Shown one piece after another: positions 18,079 to 28,031 of a stretch of 64,000 nucleotides of DNA. The first letter of the stretch is position 1. Every line of letters begins with the position of its first letter. The notes beneath the pieces are model-generated. The model saw nothing but the letters and a program-made list of their open reading frames with translations, was not told the origin of the DNA and searched no databases. The stretch covers positions 1 to 64,000 of the forward strand of contig VGZO01000019.1 in NCBI GenBank assembly GCA_016872555.1. Direction: 5' to 3'. This stretch comes from Planctomycetota bacterium (GTDB taxonomy: Bacteria > Planctomycetota > Planctomycetia > Pirellulales > UBA1268). The position numbers and the translations under genes are program-made.

Positions 18079-19175
18079 ACGTCGGGGCATCCGCGCCGGG
18101 CGCGCCGGTCGCGATCCGCTGGGAGGGTGACGACGGCCCCGCCGGCCGGCTCCTCCTCCTCGACCAGACGCTCCTTCCCGGCCGGGCGGAATGGATCGCC
18201 TGCGGCGACGTCGCCGCGGTCGTCGAGGCGATCCGCAGCCTGCGGGTCCGCGGTGCGCCGGCGATCGGGATCGCCGGCGCCTACGGGATGGCGGTCGCCG
18301 CCGGTGAGGCGCTGGCGGAGGACCTCGAAGGCGTGGCCCTCCGCGACCATCTCGCGGCACGCGCCGAGGCCCTGGCCACGGCGCGCCCGACCGCGGTCAA
18401 TCTCCGCTGGGCGGTCGAGCGCTGCACCGCGGCGCTCGCGGGGCTGGCCGCCGGCGCCACGGCGCGCGACTGCCGGGCGCGGCTCCTGGCGGTCGCCCGG
18501 GAGATCCACGACGAGGACCGCCGGCTGTGCGCGGCGATCGGACGGCACGGCGCCGCGATCCTCCCCGCCGGCGACATCCTCACCCACTGCAACACCGGCT
18601 GCCTCGCGACCGGCGGGGCGGGTACGGCGCTGGCGGTGATCACCTCGGCCTGGGACCTCGGCCGGCGGTTCACGGTCTTCGCCGACGAGACCCGGCCGCT
18701 GCTCCAGGGCGCGCGGCTGACCGCCTGGGAATTGGTGCAGCGCGGGATTCCGGTGACCGTGCTGGTCGATGCCGCCGCCGGCCATCTCCTCTCCACCGGC
18801 CGGATCGGCGCCTGCATCGTCGGTGCCGACCGGATCGCCGCCAACGGCGACACGGCCAACAAGATCGGCACCTACTCGCTGGCGCTCCTGGCGGCGGCAC
18901 ACGGCGTGCCGTTTTTCGTCGCCGCGCCGTCGAGCACGTTCGACCTGGCGCTGGCCGACGGCAGCGGGATCCCGATCGAGGAGCGGTCGGCGGCCGAGGT
19001 GCTCGCGCCGCTCGGGGTGCGGGCGGCCCCGGAGGGCGCCGCCGCCTACAACCCGGCGTTCGACGTCACCCCCGCGCGCCTGATCCGGGGGATCGTCACC
19101 GAACGGGGCGTGATCACGCCGGTGACCCGTCAGACCGTCGCCGCCACGCTCGGCGCGGGCTCATCGTCGCCGTGA
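18075..19175 (+). CDS. mtnA: S-methyl-5-thioribose-1-phosphate isomerase
   Basis: MtnA isomerises methylthioribose-1-phosphate to methylthioribulose-1-phosphate in methionine salvage. The GTG at 18075 overlaps the ald stop (GTGA) and gives 366 residues. The family features are RVRGAPAIGIAGAYGMA, the catalytic Cys in HCNTGCLATGGAGTALAV (about residue 180), FADETRPLLQGARLTAWEL, and the catalytic Asp in VGADRIAANGDTANKIGTY. eIF2B-alpha paralogues share the fold but lack the paired Cys/Asp context. No other salvage genes are close. It converges on pepA with one base between the stops. Confidence 0.94.
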   Translation: MNVGASAPGAPVAIRWEGDDGPAGRLLLLDQTLLPGRAEWIACGDVAAVVEAIRSLRVRGAPAIGIAGAYGMAVAAGEALAEDLEGVALRDHLAARAEALATARPTAVNLRWAVERCTAALAGLAAGATARDCRARLLAVAREIHDEDRRLCAAIGRHGAAILPAGDILTHCNTGCLATGGAGTALAVITSAWDLGRRFTVFADETRPLLQGARLTAWELVQRGIPVTVLVDAAAGHLLSTGRIGACIVGADRIAANGDTANKIGTYSLALLAAAHGVPFFVAAPSSTFDLALADGSGIPIEERSAAEVLAPLGVRAAPEGAAAYNPAFDVTPARLIRGIVTERGVITPVTRQTVAATLGAGSSSP

Positions 19176-19176
19176 A

Positions 19177-20682
19177 TCAGCCGAGGCCGCGGGCGAGCTC
19201 GACGAACGCCCGGACCATCGCCCCGCTGCCCCCGCCGTCGGTCCAGGGACGCGGCTTCTCCGCGAATGCCGGACCAGCGATGTCGACATGGGTCCAGGGG
19301 ATCGCGCCGACGAACCGCTCGAGGAACTTCGCCGCCGTGATCGCGCCCCCCCAGCGGCCGTCGCCGATGTTCTTGATGTCGGCGACCTCGCCCTTGATGA
19401 GGTCGTCGTAGATCTCCGGGTACATCGGCAGTTGCCAGACAGGCTCGCCGACCGCGCGGGCGGCGGTGGCGACGCGGTCGCACCAGGCCTGGTCGTTGGT
19501 GAACAGCCCGGCGACCTCGGTGCCGAGGGCCACGACGCACGCCCCGGTGAGCGTCGCGGCGTCGACGATCCCCGCCGGCGCCAAGCCGCGGACCACGTCG
19601 AGCACGTCGGCCAGCACGATCCGCCCCTCGGCGTCGGTGTTGTGGACCTCGATCGTCGTCCCGCTCCGCGCCCGGATCACGTCGCCGAGCTTGTAGGCCG
19701 CCGGACCGGTCATGTTCTCCGCCAGGCCGAGCGCCGCGACGAGACGGATCGGCAGTCCGAGCCGGGCGATCGTCGCCGCCGCGGCCAGCGTGGCGGCGGC
19801 GCCGGCCATGTCGCACTTCATCGTCAGCATCCCGTCGGGCGGCTTCAGCGACAGCCCCCCCGAGTCGAACGTCACCCCCTTGCCGACCAGCGCCAGATGG
19901 GGCGGTCCCTCGGGTACCCCGGGACCGCGATACGTGAGCAGGACGATCCGCGGCGCGCGGTGGCTCCCCTTGCCGACGGCGAGGATCGCCCGGCAGCCCT
20001 CGCGCACGAGCCTGGCCTCGTCCCAGATCTCGCAGCCGAGACCGGTGTCGGCGGCGACGGCGGCGGCGGTGGCCGCGAAGCTCGCGGGGTAGATGTCGTC
20101 CGGCGGCATGTTGACCAGCCGCCGCGCGAGGTTGACCCCGGTGCCGATCCGTGCGCCCCGTTCGACCGCGGCGGCGTCGGCCCCCAGCCAGACGACCGGA
20201 AACGGCGTGCGGCGCCGTTCGGCACGGAACAGATCCTGGCCGACCATGCCGACCGCGGCCCCGGCGACGGCCTGCTCGGTCTGCCGCGCCGTCCAGTCGG
20301 GATCGGCGACGAGCGCCACCGCCGTCCGCGGCTTGGCGGCGAGGTGGCGGGTGGCGGTCGCCGCGGCCCGGTAGAACGCTGCCGGATCGGACAACGACGC
20401 CGCGCCGGTACCGACGACGACCAACTGGCCGACCTGGAGGCCGGAAGGGGCGAGGAGCGCGAGGCACTCCCCCGGCTTGCCGTGCAGTTCACCGGCGGCC
20501 GCGAGACGGGTCAGCAGGCCGCCGGTGGCGGCGTCGATCGCCGCGGCCGGGCCGCGGCCGAGGTCGGCGCGCCCGTCGCGGCTGCCGACGAAGATCACCA
20601 GCGCGTCGGCGGTGACCGCGGCGACCTTCGTCGTGGCATCGACGGTGATCGGGGGCTGCGGGGGCATCGCGTCGGGGGTCAT
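19177..20682 (-). CDS. pepA: Leucyl aminopeptidase (M17)
   Basis: This zinc/manganese exopeptidase removes N-terminal residues from peptides. The 501 residues comprise an N-terminal macro-like domain and the M17 catalytic domain. The metal and catalytic motifs are GKGVTFDSGGLSLKP (Lys and Asp), MKCDMAGAAA, and the signature NTDAEGRIVLADVL. The last stretch, GGAITAAKFLERFV followed by WTHVDIAGPAF, is also typical. The ATG at 20682 overlaps the stop of the RND gene by one base (TGATG), so translation is probably coupled. ATG 20667 is an alternative start. Confidence 0.93.
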   Translation of the reverse strand: MTPDAMPPQPPITVDATTKVAAVTADALVIFVGSRDGRADLGRGPAAAIDAATGGLLTRLAAAGELHGKPGECLALLAPSGLQVGQLVVVGTGAASLSDPAAFYRAAATATRHLAAKPRTAVALVADPDWTARQTEQAVAGAAVGMVGQDLFRAERRRTPFPVVWLGADAAAVERGARIGTGVNLARRLVNMPPDDIYPASFAATAAAVAADTGLGCEIWDEARLVREGCRAILAVGKGSHRAPRIVLLTYRGPGVPEGPPHLALVGKGVTFDSGGLSLKPPDGMLTMKCDMAGAAATLAAAATIARLGLPIRLVAALGLAENMTGPAAYKLGDVIRARSGTTIEVHNTDAEGRIVLADVLDVVRGLAPAGIVDAATLTGACVVALGTEVAGLFTNDQAWCDRVATAARAVGEPVWQLPMYPEIYDDLIKGEVADIKNIGDGRWGGAITAAKFLERFVGAIPWTHVDIAGPAFAEKPRPWTDGGGSGAMVRAFVELARGLG

Positions 20683-23036
20683 CACGGCGTCTCCGGGGTG
20701 GCGGGAGCGACAGTGTAGGGGGCGGGTGCCGGTCCGGAAACCGTGCCGCCGTCGGACGGCATCGACCGGGGCGGCGTGAGCCACGGCGCCACCAGCGCCA
20801 GGAGCACCGGGAGGACGACGAGGTTCCCGGCCAGTCCACCGGTCAGCGTCAGGCAGCAGAGGGCGCCGAACGACACGGTGGGGATGAACGAACTGGACAG
20901 CAGCGCGAGAAACCCGACGACGAGGGCCAGCGTCGCGAACACCATCGCCCGCCCGGCCGTCTCGTGGGCCACGCCGAGGGCCGCCTCGACGGCGCCGTCG
21001 AGGGCGAGCCGGCGACGGAAGGCGACGATGTAGTGGATCGAGCTGTCGACCGACAGCCCCATCGACACCGCCGCGATCATCGCCGTCCCCATGTTGACCG
21101 GTTCGCCGATCCAGCCCAGCAGGCCGAGCACGAGGAAGATCGGCAAGGCATTCGGCACCAGGGCCACCAGCGCCAACACCACGCTCCGCAGGCTGACGGC
21201 GAGGAGGAGGAGGATCCCCGCGGTGGCGACGAGAAACGCCGCCCACTGGTCGGCCAGCAGCCGGTCGACGAGCTGGGCCAGAAGCACGAAGAACCCGGTG
21301 ACTTCGCCCCCCGGCCGATCCGGGGCGGCGGGAAACTCCTCGGCGACGATCCGGCGGACCCCGGCGATCACGGCGTGCTTCACCGCCGCCGGCTGCCGCT
21401 CCCGGGAGCGGAGCATGACCCGCAGCCACGCCGACCCGTCGGCGGGATCGCGGCCCCACAGCGCCGCGGTGAGCCGCGGCTCGCGCTGCCGCAGCAGCGC
21501 CAACGCCCCGCCCACCACCCACCCCCCGACCCGGCTCCTCTCCAGATCGGCGAGCTTCACCGGCGACAGGGCGTCGAGGAGATCGGCGAGGCTCATCACC
21601 TTCGTCAGCCCGGGCGCCGACCCGCCGTCGGCACCCGGCACGACGACCTCCTCGCGCAGCCGGCGCTCGAGGCGGGCCACGGCGGCGAGCGTCGCCGCGT
21701 CGGGGGGATCGGTGGAGGGCACGAGCACGTCCCACACCCCCGCGCCCCCGAGCCGCGTCTCGACCATCTCGTAGGAGCGGACGACCGCGCTGCCCCGGCG
21801 GAAGTTGCGGATGTAGTCGGTCTCCACCTCCAGCCAGCGCATCCCCGAGACCGCCACCGCGACGACGCCGGCGGTGACGGCGAGGATCGTCCACGGCTGG
21901 GCGACGATCCGCTTGACGAGCCGGTCGAGCCCGAGGTCGAGCAGCCCCTCGCCCCAGGCACGGCGCGGGTCGGAGGAAAACCGACCGGCGAGGGCGAGGA
22001 ACGGCACCAGCGCCGCGGCGGCGAGGAGCACCATCACGGCGCCGATCGCGGTCATCAGCCCGAAGTCGTGGACCGGCCCCACCCGGCTGACCAGCAACGA
22101 GCCGAAGCCGATGCAATCGGTGGCGATCGCCCCGACGATCGGCCACATCAGGATCGACAGCGCCTCGCGCAGGGCCGCCTCGGGGGACAGCCCCAGCGAC
22201 CGCTGCCGGCGGAACTCCACGATCAGGTGCACGACCGTGCCGATCGCCACCACCGTGACCATCGCCGAGAGCATCGTCGAGACCATCGTCAGCCGCAGGC
22301 CGAGCAGGGCCAGCACGCCGCGCGTCGTCCACAGGGCGAGGAGGACCACCGCCAGCGGCGCCACCAGCCAGCGGAGGCTGCGGAACGAGACGAGGAGGAC
22401 GGCCGCCGCGAGCAGGCCGGCCGTCGTGCCGAGGAGGTCGCCGTCGCGTTCGAGCATCGCGAACCCGTCGCGGAGCATCACCGGCTCGCCGGCGACGGTG
22501 CCCTCGGGCAGGTCGGCGACCAGCGTGCGGAGCGTGTCGATCGTCGCCCCACGCCCCGACTGGGTCCCGTCGCCGGCCGCCGGGGCGAGGACGCAGACGA
22601 CCGCTGCCGTCCGGCGGTCGGTGCCGACGACGTAGCCCTCGAGGAGCGTGACCAGCGACGCGGCGGCGGGATTGCCGGCGACGTCGACGATCCCGTCGCC
22701 GAGCGGAGTGGTCGCGAGGCTCGTGGCGGCGGCGATCCCCGGCAGCTTCGCGATCCGGTCGGTGAGCGTGCGGAGCCGGGCGATCCCGGCGGTGGAGAAC
22801 AGGTCGGCGTCGTCGTAGGCGACGACGAGCACCTCGCCGGAGCCGAACGTGCGGGCGACCCGGTAGTAGGGCACGAGGGCCGGGTCGGTGCGATCGAACA
22901 TCGCGTCGATCGACCGGGAGAACTCCAGATGCCGCGCCCGCTCGACGGCCACGACCCCGGCGAGCAGCGCCAGCCCGGCCAGCACGACGCGCCGGGCGAT
23001 CAGCCACCCCGCGACCCGCTGGCTCAGCGTGGGCAT
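20682..23036 (-). CDS. RND superfamily exporter with two MMPL domains
   Basis: This 784-residue inner-membrane protein has the duplicated MMPL layout: helix 1 (VLAGLALLAGVVAVE), a large periplasmic loop, five helices, then a repeat of the same pattern. Characteristic segments are VTVVAIGTVVHLIVEF in the first half and AAVSMGLSVDSSIHYIVAFRR in the second. The latter matches the polar motif of the proton-relay helix in RND/MMPL/sterol-sensing proteins. ATG 23036 was preferred over TTG 23057. The cargo is unknown; lipids or hopanoids are common for this class, but this is only family-level inference. It is coupled to pepA and divergent from lptD. Confidence 0.88.
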   Translation of the reverse strand: MPTLSQRVAGWLIARRVVLAGLALLAGVVAVERARHLEFSRSIDAMFDRTDPALVPYYRVARTFGSGEVLVVAYDDADLFSTAGIARLRTLTDRIAKLPGIAAATSLATTPLGDGIVDVAGNPAAASLVTLLEGYVVGTDRRTAAVVCVLAPAAGDGTQSGRGATIDTLRTLVADLPEGTVAGEPVMLRDGFAMLERDGDLLGTTAGLLAAAVLLVSFRSLRWLVAPLAVVLLALWTTRGVLALLGLRLTMVSTMLSAMVTVVAIGTVVHLIVEFRRQRSLGLSPEAALREALSILMWPIVGAIATDCIGFGSLLVSRVGPVHDFGLMTAIGAVMVLLAAAALVPFLALAGRFSSDPRRAWGEGLLDLGLDRLVKRIVAQPWTILAVTAGVVAVAVSGMRWLEVETDYIRNFRRGSAVVRSYEMVETRLGGAGVWDVLVPSTDPPDAATLAAVARLERRLREEVVVPGADGGSAPGLTKVMSLADLLDALSPVKLADLERSRVGGWVVGGALALLRQREPRLTAALWGRDPADGSAWLRVMLRSRERQPAAVKHAVIAGVRRIVAEEFPAAPDRPGGEVTGFFVLLAQLVDRLLADQWAAFLVATAGILLLLAVSLRSVVLALVALVPNALPIFLVLGLLGWIGEPVNMGTAMIAAVSMGLSVDSSIHYIVAFRRRLALDGAVEAALGVAHETAGRAMVFATLALVVGFLALLSSSFIPTVSFGALCCLTLTGGLAGNLVVLPVLLALVAPWLTPPRSMPSDGGTVSGPAPAPYTVAPATPETP

Positions 23037-23317
23037 CGGGCGGGGCTCTTCTGGCAAACGGGGCGGGCCGGGGCGACGGCGGACGGACGGTGGACCACGT
23101 CCTTCTCCGCTCCCGGGGCAGGCTGGGAAACGTCGTCATCGTAGCCGTCGGCCGACGCGGGTCACCAGTCCCACCCAATCGCCCGCGCGGGGAGCGCCGT
23201 GGCGAAGGTGACGCGAGGGCGCTCCCCGGGGACGCGACCTTCGAGCTGGCCACCGCGCGGCGGGATAACCCCAATCGCGACGCGGACTTGGGGGCCGTCG
23301 GCGGGGTCCGCGATGCC

Positions 23318-23347
23318 TTGACCCCCTGCGCGCGGCACTCCTATAAC
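23318..23347 (+). promoter_or_regulatory. Sigma-70-type promoter upstream of lptD
   Basis: TTGACC (23318-23323) and TATAAC (23342-23347) are separated by 18 bp; each matches 5 of 6 consensus bases. Predicted start is near 23354, about 48 nt before the GTG at 23402. This is the best classical promoter in the window. The rest of the 365-bp divergent gap (23037-23401) shows no gene; a TACGAT on the - strand at 23138-23143 is a weak -10 candidate for the RND gene. Confidence 0.6.
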
Positions 23348-23401
23348 CCCGCGGATTTTTTCAAGTCCGTCCCCTCCCGCGCTTCCGCGCGGACTCCACG
23401 C

Positions 23402-26400
23402 GTGCGCTCACACGGCATCCCTCCACCGCTCCGCCGCCATCCCCGGTCCGCCCGCGGGAGCGCCCTCGCCGTCGCCTGTCTGGTGGTGATCGGGCTGCCG
23501 CGCGCCGGCGCCCAGACGGTGCCCGAGCCCGCGCCCACGGCCGGCGTACTCGCCGCGGTGCCGGCGCGAGGCCTGGCCGCTGCGATCGCCGAGGCAGGCA
23601 GGATCGAGGTACCGGCCGTCGATCCCGGCGAGGGGCTGTCGATCGGCGCGGGCCAGGCGGCGCGGTGGACCGAGGGCTCGTACGACGTCTGGCATCTCAC
23701 CGGCGGCGTGCGGATCGAACAGGGCACGACACTGGCCACTGCCCACGAGGCCGTGGTCTGGATCGAGCAGGATCCCGGTGCACCGCCTCCCGACGCCGAT
23801 CCCGGTGCCGATGGCCCGCCGCGGCCGCCGCTGCGCGGGGTGCTCGTGCGGATGGCCGGAGACGTGCGCGTCGCCTCCGGCGACGACACGGGGAACGCCA
23901 CGGTCCGCGGCCCGCAGTGGACGGGGCGCTTCTGGACCTGCCGATCCCCGACGCTCGCCTTCACCAGCGTCGTGCCGGCGGCGGGCACGCCGGCGGTCTA
24001 CGACCGGCCGCCCGAAGGCGCCCCGCCCCCGGTGACCGAGCGCGCGGGTGACGACGGTGCGGTGACGCTGGCGCAGTACAGCGAGTTCGGCGGCCGCGCT
24101 CCGCCCGCCGTGGCGGCCGTGCCGGGGCGGCGGCTCCGCGCTTTTCCGCGGTCGAGCGTGCCGCTCGCGATCCGCTGGTTCCCCAGCCCTGCCGGCGGTG
24201 AATGGGTGGCGGTGATCACGTCGGGGGTGAATCTCGTCGTCGACGGGGTCGACCCCGCCGGGCCGCTCGACATCTCTGCCGACCGGCTCGTGATCTGGAC
24301 CCGGGGCGCGGGCCAACCCGACCTCGACGGCAGTGCCGCGCAGGCCGCCGACGTACCGCTCGAACTGTACATGGAGGGCAACGTCGTCTTCCGGCAGGGG
24401 CAACGCGTGGTCGAGGCCACGAGCATGTTCTACGACGTGCCGCGCAGCTCCGGCGTAATCACCGGCGCCACCGTACTGACGCCGGTCGACAACTACTCGG
24501 GCCTGGTGCGGTTGCGCGCCGATGTCCTCCGCCAGGTCGACCGGAGCCGGTTCGTGGCCGGCGGGACCGGGCTGACGAGCAGCCGCCTCGGGGTGCCGAC
24601 CTGGGAGTTCCGCTCGCGGCAGATGGAGTTCACCGACGATCAGGTGCCGCTGGCCGGGCCCGACGGTGCCCCGGCGGTCAATCCGCTCACCGGCGAGCCC
24701 GCCGTCGAGCACCGCCAGTTCATCGTCAGCCGGGGGAACACCGTCACGCTCGGCGGGGTGCCGGTCCTGTGGTGGCCGATCCTCGCCTCCGACGCGCGCA
24801 AGCCGACCTTCTACATCAATAACGTCCAGGTCCGGAACGACCGGATCATGGGCGCGCAGGTGCTCACGAGCTTTGACCTGTTCCAGATCTTCGGCTGGCG
24901 GCAGCCCCCCGACGGCGTCGACTGGGATCTGAACATCGATTACCTCAGCTACCGCGGCCTCGGCTTCGGCACCGCGCTGCTCTACAACCGCCCTGACTTC
25001 CTCCGCATCGGCACCCCGGCCAACGGCGTGCTCGACGCCTGGTTCATCAACGACCACGGCATCGACAACCTCGGCCTCTACCGCCGCGACTTCACCTACC
25101 CCGACGACTTCCGCGGCCGGGCCTTCTGGCGTCACCGCCAGGATCTCGGTGGTGGCTGGCAGGCGCGGGGCGCCGCCGGATGGATCAGCGACATGAACTT
25201 CCTCGAGGAGTACTACGAGGCGGAGTGGGAGGAGGGCTACGAGCAGCGCACCTGGCTCGATCTCCGGCGGCCGATCGACAACCGTGAACTGCGGCTGCTG
25301 ACCAGCGTCCGCGTCGATCCGTTCTTCACCCAGAGCGAGTGGTGGCCGCGGCTCGACCACTACACGATGGCGCAGCCGCTGCTCCGCGACGCCCTCTCGT
25401 GGTACGAGCACAGCGGCGCTTCCTACGTCCGCCAGGCGCTGCCGCAGACGCCGACGCCCGGGCAGGGGCTGCAGTACTGGACGACGCTCCCCTACGAGGC
25501 CGACGTGATCGGCGAGCGGCTGGCGACGCGCCACGAGATCGACCTGCCGTTCCAGGCCGGGCCGGTCAAGCTCGTGCCCTACGCGCTCGGTGAGCTGGCC
25601 CACTGGGGACAGGACCTGTCGCAGTCGCCCCTCGACCGCGCGTACGGTCAGGTCGGGATCCGTTCCAGCCTGCCGATGTGGACCGCCGACAACTCCGTCG
25701 AGAGCACGCTGTGGAACGTGCACGGGATCGCCCACAAGGTGGTCTTCGAGCTCGAGTATGCCTACGCGGATTCGACCCAGGACCTGTCCCAGCTCCCGCT
25801 CTACGACCAGATCGACGACGACACGATCAACCAATACCGGCGCAACATCCCGTATTGGGACTACGGGGCGATCCCCGGCCAGGCCACGCCGCTGCCGCCG
25901 GGGGTGGTGTTCGGCCCCGACGGCAAATACGACCCGCGCTCCTACGCCGTCCGGCGCGGCCTCGCCAGCTGGGTGACCGGGCCGACGGAGATCGCCAACG
26001 ATCTGTCGGTGTTCCGGCTCGCCGCCCGGCAGCGCTGGCAGACGAAGCGCGGCCCGGCGGGCAACCGCCGGATCATCGACTGGATCACGCTCGACATCGA
26101 CGGCGAGGTGTTTCCGGTGACCGGGCAGAACTTCGGCCAGCCGCTCGGACTGTGGCAGTACGACTTCCGCTGGCACGTCGGCGACCGGACCACGGTCCTG
26201 TCGAGCGCCGACGTGGATTTCTTCACCGGCGGCCAGCAGCTGTACACCGTCGGGGCGCTGCTCAACCGCACGCCGCGCGGGAGCTTCTACATCGGCTTCA
26301 ACGAGTTCGGCGGACCGATCCAGGCCAGCGTCCTGACCGGGTCGTACACCTACCGGATGAGCCCCAAGTGGGCGAGCTCGTTCGGCACGGCGCTCAACCT

Positions 26401-26602
26401 CCGCGGGATGAACATCGGCCAGAACTTCCAGCTCGTGCGGATCGGTGAGTCGTTCCTGATGACCTTCGGGTTCAACGTCGACTACAGCCGCAACAACGTC
26501 GGCGTGACGTTCAACCTCGAGCCGCGTTTCCTGTCGCGGACGCAATTCGCCAGCCGTTCCGGGCTCGACGTGCCGATGGCCGGCGCCTACGGGCTCGAGT
26601 AG
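23402..26602 (+). CDS. LptD/OstA-like outer-membrane LPS-assembly protein
   Basis: GTG 23402 begins a signal peptide (basic leader, then ALAVACLVVIGLPRAGAQ), giving 1066 residues. The frame is open further upstream, but the promoter at 23318-23347 and the signal peptide favour this start. Residues ~85-430 contain OstA/LptA-like strands (VWHLTGGVRIEQGTTLATA; LYMEGNVVFRQGQRVVEAT). The remainder is rich in alternating hydrophobic strands and aromatic residues, as expected for a barrel (for example TYRMSPKWASSFGTALNL near the end). LptD places lipopolysaccharide in the outer leaflet. Planctomycete homologues are longer and divergent, so the function is inferred. It is convergent with the DUF1501 gene, with 16 bp between. 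Confidence 0.8.
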   Translation: MRSHGIPPPLRRHPRSARGSALAVACLVVIGLPRAGAQTVPEPAPTAGVLAAVPARGLAAAIAEAGRIEVPAVDPGEGLSIGAGQAARWTEGSYDVWHLTGGVRIEQGTTLATAHEAVVWIEQDPGAPPPDADPGADGPPRPPLRGVLVRMAGDVRVASGDDTGNATVRGPQWTGRFWTCRSPTLAFTSVVPAAGTPAVYDRPPEGAPPPVTERAGDDGAVTLAQYSEFGGRAPPAVAAVPGRRLRAFPRSSVPLAIRWFPSPAGGEWVAVITSGVNLVVDGVDPAGPLDISADRLVIWTRGAGQPDLDGSAAQAADVPLELYMEGNVVFRQGQRVVEATSMFYDVPRSSGVITGATVLTPVDNYSGLVRLRADVLRQVDRSRFVAGGTGLTSSRLGVPTWEFRSRQMEFTDDQVPLAGPDGAPAVNPLTGEPAVEHRQFIVSRGNTVTLGGVPVLWWPILASDARKPTFYINNVQVRNDRIMGAQVLTSFDLFQIFGWRQPPDGVDWDLNIDYLSYRGLGFGTALLYNRPDFLRIGTPANGVLDAWFINDHGIDNLGLYRRDFTYPDDFRGRAFWRHRQDLGGGWQARGAAGWISDMNFLEEYYEAEWEEGYEQRTWLDLRRPIDNRELRLLTSVRVDPFFTQSEWWPRLDHYTMAQPLLRDALSWYEHSGASYVRQALPQTPTPGQGLQYWTTLPYEADVIGERLATRHEIDLPFQAGPVKLVPYALGELAHWGQDLSQSPLDRAYGQVGIRSSLPMWTADNSVESTLWNVHGIAHKVVFELEYAYADSTQDLSQLPLYDQIDDDTINQYRRNIPYWDYGAIPGQATPLPPGVVFGPDGKYDPRSYAVRRGLASWVTGPTEIANDLSVFRLAARQRWQTKRGPAGNRRIIDWITLDIDGEVFPVTGQNFGQPLGLWQYDFRWHVGDRTTVLSSADVDFFTGGQQLYTVGALLNRTPRGSFYIGFNEFGGPIQASVLTGSYTYRMSPKWASSFGTALNLRGMNIGQNFQLVRIGESFLMTFGFNVDYSRNNVGVTFNLEPRFLSRTQFASRSGLDVPMAGAYGLE

Positions 26603-26618
26603 CCGGCGGGGCCGTGCT

Positions 26619-28007
26619 TCAGGCGAGGATCGGCTCGACCACCGTCCCTTCGAGGTCGGTGAGCCGGTAGTCGCGGCCGGCGTAGCGGTAGGTGAGCCGC
26701 GTGTGGTCGAAGCCGAGGAGCCGGAGCATCGTGGCATGGAGGTCGTGGACGCTGACGGGGTCGTGCACCGCCCGGAACCCGAAGTCGTCGGTAACGCCGT
26801 GGACCGTGCCCCCCTTCACGCCCCCTCCGGCGAGCCACAGGGAGAATCCCCAGTGGTTGTGGTCGCGGCCGAGTGACGCCCCGGAGCCGTTCTGCCCCAG
26901 CTCCACGCTCGGCGTCCGGCCGAACTCCCCGGTGCACAGCACGAGCGTGTCGGCGAGCATGCCGCGCGCCTTGAGGTCGGCCAGCAGCGCGCCGAGCCCC
27001 TGGTCGCACTCGCGGGCGACCCGGGAATGTTCGGCGCGGATGTTGGAGTGGCTGTCCCAGGGCTGGAGATTGCCATGCCAGGTCTGCACGAACCGGACCC
27101 CGCGTTCGACGAGGCGCCGGGCAATGAGCAGCTGGCGGTTCTGGAGCCCGTCGCCGTAGGCACGGATGACGTGCTCCGGCTCCTGGCGGACGTCGAAGGC
27201 CTCGGCCGCCTCGCGCTGCATCCCGTAGGCCAGTTCGAAGGACCGGATCCGCGCCTCGAGCGCCTCCTCGCCGGGGCGCTCGAGGGCGTGCCGCGCGTTG
27301 AGGGAGCGGAGGAGGGCGAACTGGGCCGCCTGGCGTTCGGCGGGGATCCGGCTGTTTCGCACGTGGTCGACCAGTTGCGAGGGGTCCGGTTTCGAGGTGT
27401 CGACGTGGGTCCCCTGGTAGGCGCCGGGAAGGAAGGCGCTGCGCCAGTTGCCGGCCCCGCCGACGGGCATCCCGCCGGGAACCAGCGCGACGAAGCCGGG
27501 GAGATTGTCGTTCTCCTGCCCCAGCCCCCACGTGAGCCACGACCCGAACGATGGCCGCACCTGCCGCATGTGGCCGGTGTTCATCAGCATCAGCGACATC
27601 TCGTGGTTCGGCAGCTCGACGTGCATCGAGCGGATCACCGCCAACTCGTCGGCGTGCCGGGCGAGGCAGGGAAAGATCTCGCTGATCGGGATCCCGGACT
27701 CGCCATGGCGTTGGAAGGTGAACGGCGAGGGGAGGGCGACCCCGGTCTTGCGTTCGGTCTGGAGGTTGTCGAAGGGGAGCATCTGCCCGCCGCGTGCCTG
27801 CAGCTCGGGTTTCGGGTCGAAGGTGTCGACCTGTGACATGCCGCCGTTCAAGAACACGTGGATCACCCGCTTGGCCCGCGGCGGGAAATGAGGCGTGGCG
27901 GCGGACGCCGATCGCCCCAGGAGCCCGGCCAGCGCCAGCGAGCCGAACCCCAGACCCGTCGAACGGAGGATCTGCCGGCGGGAGCGATTCATGGGGCCAT
28001 CCATCAT
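26619..28007 (-). CDS. DUF1501 family Tat-exported protein
   Basis: This 462-residue protein starts with a twin-arginine signal (MNRSRRQILRSTGLGFGSLA after a five-residue leader; ATG 27992 is the shorter start). The mature part has the alkaline-phosphatase/sulfatase-like DUF1501 pattern: VIHVFLNGGMSQVDTFDPKP, RSMHVELPNHEMSLMLMNTG, LVLCTGEFGRTPSVE, and DHNHWGFSLWLAGGGVKGGT. It lies 24 bp downstream of the cytochrome/DUF1553 gene, the pairing found in very many copies across planctomycete genomes. The pair probably acts together in the periplasm, often discussed in polysaccharide use. The reaction catalysed is not established. Confidence 0.92.
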   Translation of the reverse strand: MMDGPMNRSRRQILRSTGLGFGSLALAGLLGRSASAATPHFPPRAKRVIHVFLNGGMSQVDTFDPKPELQARGGQMLPFDNLQTERKTGVALPSPFTFQRHGESGIPISEIFPCLARHADELAVIRSMHVELPNHEMSLMLMNTGHMRQVRPSFGSWLTWGLGQENDNLPGFVALVPGGMPVGGAGNWRSAFLPGAYQGTHVDTSKPDPSQLVDHVRNSRIPAERQAAQFALLRSLNARHALERPGEEALEARIRSFELAYGMQREAAEAFDVRQEPEHVIRAYGDGLQNRQLLIARRLVERGVRFVQTWHGNLQPWDSHSNIRAEHSRVARECDQGLGALLADLKARGMLADTLVLCTGEFGRTPSVELGQNGSGASLGRDHNHWGFSLWLAGGGVKGGTVHGVTDDFGFRAVHDPVSVHDLHATMLRLLGFDHTRLTYRYAGRDYRLTDLEGTVVEPILA

Positions 28008-28031
28008 GCCGCGACCTCGCGCTCGGTCGGC

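Noticed and set aside
23090-23401. An upstream-extended LptD start
   Set aside because: The frame is open from 23090, but the extra residues lie before the promoter at 23318-23347 and would bury the signal peptide.
26603-26618. Terminator between convergent lptD-like and DUF1501 genes
   Set aside because: Sixteen bases with no hairpin; termination must overlap coding sequence or be Rho-dependent.
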